Origin: Clostridiales bacterium
Lineage (GTDB): Bacteria; Bacillota; Clostridia; Christensenellales; QALW01
DNA: 18,177 bases
Reading direction: 5' to 3'
Assembly: GCA_018376855.1 (NCBI GenBank)
Contig: JAHAAN010000053.1
Location: 1 to 18,177, forward strand
Shown: one piece after another, positions 13,288 to 18,177 of the stretch
Layout: each line of letters opens with the position of its first letter
How positions within the stretch are numbered: the first letter of the stretch is position 1
Program-made: the position numbers and the translations under genes
Notes under the pieces: model-generated
Told to the model about the DNA's origin: nothing
Databases searched by the model: none
Seen by the model: only the letters and a program-made list of their open reading frames with translations

Positions 13288-13633
13288 AGCGTGGTATGAT
13301 CTTGATTTTGACGCCGATCTGATCGCGCAGAGCATAGCGACGCAGTACGGCGTTTTGCCGTCGGAGCAGGGAGAGCTTTCCTATGCGGACTGGTCGCAGC
13401 TGGTGGCGGGAATCATGGACAATACGCCGCTGGGGAGGGTGGTATCCGTGCGCATGGAGACAGATCCTAAAATCATTTCAAATTTTGATTCAGCGCAGCG
13501 CCGAATTCGTAATGAGTGGGCAATGTTCCACGCGCGGCAGAAAAAAGGGATCAGATCGGCAGGAGCGAAGCTGAAGGAGCTGCAAAACTCGCTTGCAGCT
13601 ATGTTCGGCGGTAAGGGGGGATCGCATGGCTGA
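13229..13633 (+). CDS. Tail assembly chaperone, second frame (Gp15-like), reached by frameshift
   Basis: This frame is open from 13229 (after TGA 13226-13228) to TGA 13633 and encodes AQTEAWYDLDFDADLIAQSI, QYGV, YADWSQLVAGIMDNTPLGR and RRIRNEWAMFHAR, the pattern of bacteriophage Gp15 proteins. It contains no ATG or GTG in its early part; the first TTG (13355) lacks a ribosome site and would discard the conserved beginning. The natural reading is a +1 (or -2) shift from the upstream gene inside the shared 13229-13287 window, giving a fused protein of about 216 aa, like the gpG-gpGT products of other siphoviruses. If not shifted, this part would not be made. Confidence 0.78.
   Translation, partial: RAKTPPRWRSDFAQNKAQTEAWYDLDFDADLIAQSIATQYGVLPSEQGELSYADWSQLVAGIMDNTPLGRVVSVRMETDPKIISNFDSAQRRIRNEWAMFHARQKKGIRSAGAKLKELQNSLAAMFGGKGGSHG
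13240..13264 (+). promoter_or_regulatory. Candidate +1 frameshift sites
   Basis: Within the overlap two codons allow a +1 slip onto a matching codon: TTT-C at 13261-13264 (TTT to TTC, same tRNA-Phe, which prefers TTC) and CCC-G at 13240-13243 (CCC to CCG). The TTT-C slip gives ...EERF followed by AQNKAQTEAWYDL, the most natural junction. Site choice is a guess. Confidence 0.45.
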
Positions 13634-16085
13634 GGAAACGGTCGGAGCCATATGGCTTGAGCTGGGGCTGAAAGACGACGGTATATCCGCAAAGGTGAAG
13701 AACGCCGTTGACGAGGCAAAAAAAGCGGCGGAAAAGCCTGCGCAGGAGATCGGAGAAACGATCAGGGAAAAGGTGTCGCGCTCTTTGCGGGATGTTGATG
13801 CAGGCAAGCCGTTTGAGCTGGCACAGGACGCGCTTGGGCTGCTTAACCAAAAGCTTGACAACACTTATTCCAAGATCGGTGCCTTGCAGGAGAAGCACAA
13901 AGAATTAACGGCGCTGTATGACCAAAAGGTGATTGGTTTTAAAAGCGATACCGAGGAAGCGAAAAAGCTTGACGCGCAGCTTAACAGTGTGGAGGAGCAA
14001 TTAATATCTTTACAGGGTACGGCAAATCAAACAGAGGCTAAGATCAAAAAGGTTATAGAGAGCGCAGAACAAACGGGTGAAAAAGCACAGAGCAATACGG
14101 TCAAAAGCGCTAAGAAAACGGCGACGCAGACGGTTAAGAGCGCCAAAAGCGCGGCCGGAGCGGTAAAAAAGGAATATGACTTAATCAATGCAAGTATGAG
14201 CAAGGGTGCAGATACAGCCGGAAAACGGGGGAAGCGCTCCATGAACGGGCTGCAAAAGGGCGCAAGGGGGCTGGCGCTTGGTGTTAAACGAGCATTCAAA
14301 GCTACGTTTTTAATGGCGGGACTGTATGCGGCGTTCCGTGGGATCAAGACGATCATCGGCGACGCAGTCAAAGGCAACAAGCAATTTGCGCAGTCGCTGA
14401 ATTTGATTAAAGGCAATTTGAAGGTGGCCTTTACGCCGATTATAAACGCAGTTATTCCGGTTTTAAACCGGCTTGCGGCGACCTTTGCGGCGGTAACGAA
14501 AGCGGTTGCGACAGCGATCGCAGGGCTGTTTGGGCAGACCTATGAGCAGGCGCTTGCAGCGACAAAAAAGTTGGAACAAACGACCGCCGCGGCCAAAAAG
14601 GCAAGCGCGACAATCGGCATAGACGAGCTGAACGTAATCGGCAAGGACGAAGGCGCAACGGATCTGAGCGCACTGGATAACGCAAAGTATGCCGAAGAAG
14701 CGATGCAGAAGGTCGAAAACTTTAAGGCAAAGCTGAGCGGTTTCGGTGTATGGGTGGAGCAGAATGTGTTTAGTCCCATTCGTGAGAATCTTTCTAAGTT
14801 TTCAGCGCCGTTTGCAAAGCTGCAAGGGCTTTTCAAGGGCGTTTCAGACGGCTTTAAAAAGAATATGAAGCCGTTGGGCGACTGGTTTAAAAATGATCTT
14901 CCTAAAGCAATTTCATCCGGAGTGGGCGCAGTTTCCACTGTGCTTGCGGGGCTGCTGGATATGCTGGGCAGCATCGGAGGCGGCGTTATGCGCGCGTTAC
15001 AGCCCGCGATTGACTGGATGTCAACCGACGGGCTGCCGATGCTCTCTGATGTTTTCTGCGAAATATCCAAAACCGCGGAGAGCATGTTTGCGAGCGTTAA
15101 GAGTGTGTTTGACAGGCTTTGGACGGATGCGGTAGAGCCGGTGCTTGGGTGGATCGGGGATGCGGTTACGGATCTGCTTACCGATGCAAAGGCGCGATGG
15201 GATGAATACGGAGCGCCGATTTTTGAATCGGCGAGGGAGGCGCTTGAAAACGCGGAAAACATCTTTGAATCTCTGTGGAACAACACGCTCAAGCCGATTT
15301 TTGACGAGATGTATAAAGCTGTTACGGATCTGTGGGAAACCAGCCTGCGACCGCTGCTCAATAAGTTGGGCGAATTCAAGGACAAGCTTGTGCAGACCGC
15401 GCTGACGATCTATAACAAGGCGATCGCGCCGATCGTGCAGTGGGTTGTGGATTATCTGTATCCGAAAATTGTGCCGGTCATTCAAAACATTGTGCGTTCT
15501 GTGAAAAGCATGATTCGTCCGATCGTGGATGCGGTGGGAAATATCTTTGATGCGCTGGGCGGACTGCTGGATTTCATTACCGGCGTATTCAGCGGTAATT
15601 GGGAAAAGGCATGGACGGGAATTAAGGACTTTGTAAAAGGCATTTTTGACGGATTGATTAATGTTTTAAAGGTTCCTATAAACTGGATTATCAGTTTAAT
15701 CAACAACGTAATACGCGGGATCAATGGCACGATTGATTTGATTAACGGTATTCCGGGGGTGAATATCGGCCATATCGGAGAGATTCCGGCGCTGGCGTCG
15801 GGCGGCATTGTGTCTGCGCCTACGCTTGCAATGGTGGGCGAATACGGAGGCGCGAGCAGTAACCCTGAGGTGATCGCGCCGCTTGATAAGCTGCAAGCAA
15901 TGCTGCAAAACAGCGGCGCGTCCGAACGGACTTATGCGCAGCTATTGCGTATTATAGCGCTGTTGGAGGCGCTGCTTGTCAAAGATCCGGAGCTGGCGGT
16001 TTATTTGGATTCCCGCGAGGTTTCTCGTGCACTGCGGCAGTCTGACAGCCGCGCGGGCATTGCGCTTGCTGACGGAGTGTTTTAG
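13626..16085 (+). CDS. Tail tape measure protein
   Basis: 819 residues from ATG 13626 (gtaagggggg ends 6 bases upstream; 8-base overlap with the Gp15-like frame); the longer frame from 13593 lacks support. Tape measure proteins set tail length by their number of residues and help DNA entry. The sequence starts with a long helical coiled-coil (about 1-200, many K, E, A, Q), then a hydrophobic segment (about 222-245, FLMAGLYAAFRGIKTII) and another at 284-303, a helical-repeat body with several aromatic WxxxxxPIF-type turns (KPIFDEMYKAVTDLW, APIVQWVVDYLYPKIVPV), and near 722-742 ASGGIVSAPTLAMVGEYGG, the C-terminal motif of Bacillota tape measures. At ~1.5 angstrom per residue the tail would be about 120 nm. 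Confidence 0.92.
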   Translation: MAEETVGAIWLELGLKDDGISAKVKNAVDEAKKAAEKPAQEIGETIREKVSRSLRDVDAGKPFELAQDALGLLNQKLDNTYSKIGALQEKHKELTALYDQKVIGFKSDTEEAKKLDAQLNSVEEQLISLQGTANQTEAKIKKVIESAEQTGEKAQSNTVKSAKKTATQTVKSAKSAAGAVKKEYDLINASMSKGADTAGKRGKRSMNGLQKGARGLALGVKRAFKATFLMAGLYAAFRGIKTIIGDAVKGNKQFAQSLNLIKGNLKVAFTPIINAVIPVLNRLAATFAAVTKAVATAIAGLFGQTYEQALAATKKLEQTTAAAKKASATIGIDELNVIGKDEGATDLSALDNAKYAEEAMQKVENFKAKLSGFGVWVEQNVFSPIRENLSKFSAPFAKLQGLFKGVSDGFKKNMKPLGDWFKNDLPKAISSGVGAVSTVLAGLLDMLGSIGGGVMRALQPAIDWMSTDGLPMLSDVFCEISKTAESMFASVKSVFDRLWTDAVEPVLGWIGDAVTDLLTDAKARWDEYGAPIFESAREALENAENIFESLWNNTLKPIFDEMYKAVTDLWETSLRPLLNKLGEFKDKLVQTALTIYNKAIAPIVQWVVDYLYPKIVPVIQNIVRSVKSMIRPIVDAVGNIFDALGGLLDFITGVFSGNWEKAWTGIKDFVKGIFDGLINVLKVPINWIISLINNVIRGINGTIDLINGIPGVNIGHIGEIPALASGGIVSAPTLAMVGEYGGASSNPEVIAPLDKLQAMLQNSGASERTYAQLLRIIALLEALLVKDPELAVYLDSREVSRALRQSDSRAGIALADGVF

Positions 16086-16094
16086 GAGGATATT

Positions 16095-16484
16095 ATGGCA
16101 GTAGTAACCATTTATGATAAGCACGGCGTCGGTCATGAGATCAGCGGCATGGACGAATATACAGGAACCACGTCAACCATTGTTGACAGCGCGCGCAACG
16201 CAGCGGGCTATGTGGTAGGCACGGTGATCCGCGACGATGTGGGCAAGGTGTCCATGAAGTGGAAGCTTTGCAGCGTCGAACAGTGGAGCGGAATGCTCAA
16301 GCTGTTCAGTATTGCGCACGGCGGGCGTTTCAGTAATCCGGTAAAATTTTTCGACCAAGTTTCGGGCGCGTATATCACGCGTGAAATGTATGTGTCCGAC
16401 CGCACTGCAAAAATGCTGTATGTTGACAGCGGCGGAGCGGTTGCCGGATGGCTTGATTGCACGTTTAATCTGACGGAGGTGTAG
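16095..16484 (+). CDS. Small tail protein (distal-tail position)
   Basis: 129 residues, ATG 16095 after aggagg (16085-16090). Beta-rich with MKWKLCSVEQWSGMLKLFSIAHGGRFSNPVKFFD and a C-terminal GWLDCTFNLTEV strand; similar small proteins stand between the tape measure and baseplate genes of clostridial phages. In this place one expects a distal tail or related adaptor protein, but I do not recognise a named domain, and it is much shorter than classical Dit proteins. A tail-tip adaptor role is inferred from position. Confidence 0.65.
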   Translation: MAVVTIYDKHGVGHEISGMDEYTGTTSTIVDSARNAAGYVVGTVIRDDVGKVSMKWKLCSVEQWSGMLKLFSIAHGGRFSNPVKFFDQVSGAYITREMYVSDRTAKMLYVDSGGAVAGWLDCTFNLTEV

Positions 16485-16488
16485 AGGC

Positions 16489-17910
16489 ATGAAAAGCGTA
16501 TCGCAGGAGTGGAAGCAGCTGCAAAATCAAATGCTGCTGCCGCAAACGGGCGTAACAATTTCCAGCGGAGACGGTTATACTGCGTTGGAAGATGCAAGAT
16601 TACTTTCCGTAAAAAGGGTAGTGGAAATCAGCGAATTAAGCTTTGAGCTTCCGCGTGATGAAATTACTGTAAGCATTGCAAACGCGTCGGATCTGCCGGA
16701 AAGTGAGTTTGTATCAGTGTTTTTGAGAGGATACAAAGAAGATCCGCGCATTAAGGTTGCGGCGTGGCTGAATGTAGGCGATTCGCGGGAAACGATTGAA
16801 ATCGGATGTTATTTTATTGAAAGCGTAAGCGGGCTTGATAAAGACGAGATAAAAATTGTTGCAAACAGACCTGTCGCTACGGGGGATATTTACACGGCGT
16901 TTCCTGTGCCGGGCGGCGCTTATGCTGCTTCGGGCGCGGGAATGGATGCGATTGCGGAGATTGCTACGCGGCTCAGCACGGGAACATATATTATTAACGG
17001 AGATGCATCGCCCGCTAAAATTTACAACATTATCCCTCCGTGTACGGTGTCTCAGGCCGTGCAGCAGGCGGCCAACGCAGCGGGCTGCGATATTTTGCTT
17101 AAAAACAACACGGTTGTTATTCAAAAGTGCAAGATTAAGCCGGACATGCAGGATATAAGCGCAGCGTCTGATTATTACATCTCTCCCCGCATATCTTATG
17201 TAAAGCCTGTAATAGCGCTTGCGGCGTCGCAGGATCAAATGCAGTTTTCCGGCACAGGATTTTCCGTACCACGATTTGGGGCGGTTGCGGCGACTAAGGT
17301 TTATGAGCTTAATTTTGCCGGCGGCTTTGCGATTTACGATCAGCTGTTCGGCGCAGTGGCGCCGGCTTGTTATGTGGAATTCTGTCCGGCGAGTGAAGCT
17401 CCGAAATATGCGCTGCCACAGCTGACGGCAAGCGTTGACGGTATTAGAACACTGAATAATGATCTGCCGTCTCCGTGGGGCGCAATCTTTGTTTGGGTGG
17501 GGGAGGAATATACGCCTCCGATTGGAGCGACCGTGACGGCTGAGTTTATGGCGGAAATTTCCCGCCCGAATGTTACGCAAGTAGTCCCGAACCGGCAAGG
17601 ACAGAATGCAGGGGTTTTTAAGCTTAATAATTCAGTTGGGCATCCTCCTGCCGAGACGGTTGCCGAGATCCTGAACGCCTATATGGTTACGGTGGATCAC
17701 CGCTTTGATCCACGGCTTGAAGCAGGGGATTTTATAACTGTTTGGGACGGTAAGGCAGATCGAATCGGCCGAGTTATCAAGATGGATGTAACGTATAACG
17801 GCGGCTGGAGGTCTAAAACCACGCTGCGGCTTTGCGGATATGTCGGCGGGCTTGCAAAATATTGCGATGACGATTTGTATCTTAACGATTATTTGACGGA
17901 GGGAGCATAA
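16489..17910 (+). CDS. Tail tip / baseplate protein
   Basis: 473 residues, ATG 16489, ribosome site ggaggt about 10 bases upstream. The N-terminal part (ISSGDGYTALEDARLLSVKR, later DPRIKVAAWLNVGDSRETIEIGCYFIES) and the beta-rich middle (ALAASQDQMQFSGTGF) resemble hub/baseplate proteins of siphoviruses that follow the tape measure and distal tail proteins; the stretch VTVDHRFDPRLEAGDFITVWDGKADRIGRVIKMDVTYNGG near the C-terminus looks like the gp27/hub-type fold. No lysin or peptidase motif is visible, so it seems structural. The stop overlaps the next ATG by one base (TAATG). Confidence 0.72.
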   Translation: MKSVSQEWKQLQNQMLLPQTGVTISSGDGYTALEDARLLSVKRVVEISELSFELPRDEITVSIANASDLPESEFVSVFLRGYKEDPRIKVAAWLNVGDSRETIEIGCYFIESVSGLDKDEIKIVANRPVATGDIYTAFPVPGGAYAASGAGMDAIAEIATRLSTGTYIINGDASPAKIYNIIPPCTVSQAVQQAANAAGCDILLKNNTVVIQKCKIKPDMQDISAASDYYISPRISYVKPVIALAASQDQMQFSGTGFSVPRFGAVAATKVYELNFAGGFAIYDQLFGAVAPACYVEFCPASEAPKYALPQLTASVDGIRTLNNDLPSPWGAIFVWVGEEYTPPIGATVTAEFMAEISRPNVTQVVPNRQGQNAGVFKLNNSVGHPPAETVAEILNAYMVTVDHRFDPRLEAGDFITVWDGKADRIGRVIKMDVTYNGGWRSKTTLRLCGYVGGLAKYCDDDLYLNDYLTEGA

Positions 17911-18177
17911 TGGCATACGTTAAAAAGACATGGAAAGCGCGTCAGGGCGTGGGACTTAATAAGTATACGGATAGCGTAAGCGGGCAGGTGTTTGAATTAC
18001 AGAATACCCCGGATAGTATCTCGCAGGTTGGAGATGCGTTCACGGCGGCGAATATGAACGATCTGGAAAACCGGATTGATGAAGGCAAGGTGGACAAAAT
18101 CCCCGGCAAGGGTCTGTCCACTAATGATTACACCGACGCGGATAAGGCAAAGCTCACAAGCATAACAGGCGGCGCCA
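17910..18177 (+). CDS. Tail fibre / receptor-binding protein, 3' partial
   Basis: Start at ATG 17910 (ribosome site ggaggg at 17898-17903), running off the window after 89 codons. The N-terminus AYVKKTWKARQGVGLNKYTD, GDAFTAANMNDLENRIDEGK and GKGLSTNDYTDADKAKL are typical of the head of phage tail fibres/side-tail proteins in Bacillota: the TFTAANMNDLE block attaches to the baseplate and the KGLSTNDYT...KL motif begins the shaft. The receptor-binding part lies outside. Confidence 0.8.
   Translation, partial: MAYVKKTWKARQGVGLNKYTDSVSGQVFELQNTPDSISQVGDAFTAANMNDLENRIDEGKVDKIPGKGLSTNDYTDADKAKLTSITGGA

Noticed and set aside
14540..15385. Antisense frame of 281 codons inside the tape measure gene
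   Set aside because: Ser/Ala-rich mirror of the coiled-coil tape measure coding; no independent support.
1..18177. tRNA genes, insertion sequences, integrase and att sites
   Set aside because: None was recognised in the window; the integration and lysogeny module must lie outside it.

Overview
The window is the late half of a tailed-phage (siphovirus) genome, almost certainly a prophage or phage of a Clostridia-type Bacillota (Firmicutes) host. Strong Shine-Dalgarno sites (aaggagg-like), GTG/TTG starts, protein families typical of clostridial temperate phages (VapE-like helicase, VRR-NUC nuclease, SNF2 helicase, DUF1492/ArpU-like regulator, A118-type portal, minor capsid protein 2, Gp15-type tail chaperone) and type I-C-like CRISPR repeats all point there. 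All genes are on the + strand, most touching or overlapping by 1-20 bases.

Layout. 3-1709: 3' part of a VapE/primase-helicase gene (cut by the window edge). 1710-1972: an AT-rich gap crowded with TGTWACA and attagag/ctctaat repeats, a good replication-origin candidate. 1973-4047: VRR-NUC nuclease, SNF2-type helicase and a DUF1492/ArpU-like late regulator. 4048-4217: extended -10 promoter without a -35 box, tandem 10-bp repeats, a hairpin and short repeats that may be part of a cos/pac region. 4218-8813: small and large terminase, portal, and a minor head protein with an extra C-terminal metalloprotease-like domain. 8810-9249: an AT-richer insert holding an 83-residue gene, a two-repeat CRISPR mini-array and a terminator. 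9329-12821: scaffold, major capsid protein, head-tail connector set, tail tube. 12822-12981: strong terminator followed by three tandem hairpins. 12982-18177: tail chaperone pair (with a likely +1 frameshift), tape measure, small tail protein, baseplate protein and the start of a tail-tip/fibre protein.

The late genes work as one packaging and assembly line: the DUF1492-like protein probably switches on the promoter at 4070, terminase and portal package DNA into the scaffold/capsid shell, four small connector proteins close the head, and the tail genes follow in assembly order.

The most striking feature is the mini-array at 9079-9175. Its only spacer (34 bp) is an exact copy of a stretch only 140 bp downstream, in the leader of the scaffold gene of the same genome. 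No cas genes are seen. This could be a phage-borne crRNA aimed at relatives that share that leader. Two essential structural genes (portal and tail tube) are broken near their 5' ends by an in-frame stop, so either the prophage is decaying or the sequence carries point/indel errors.
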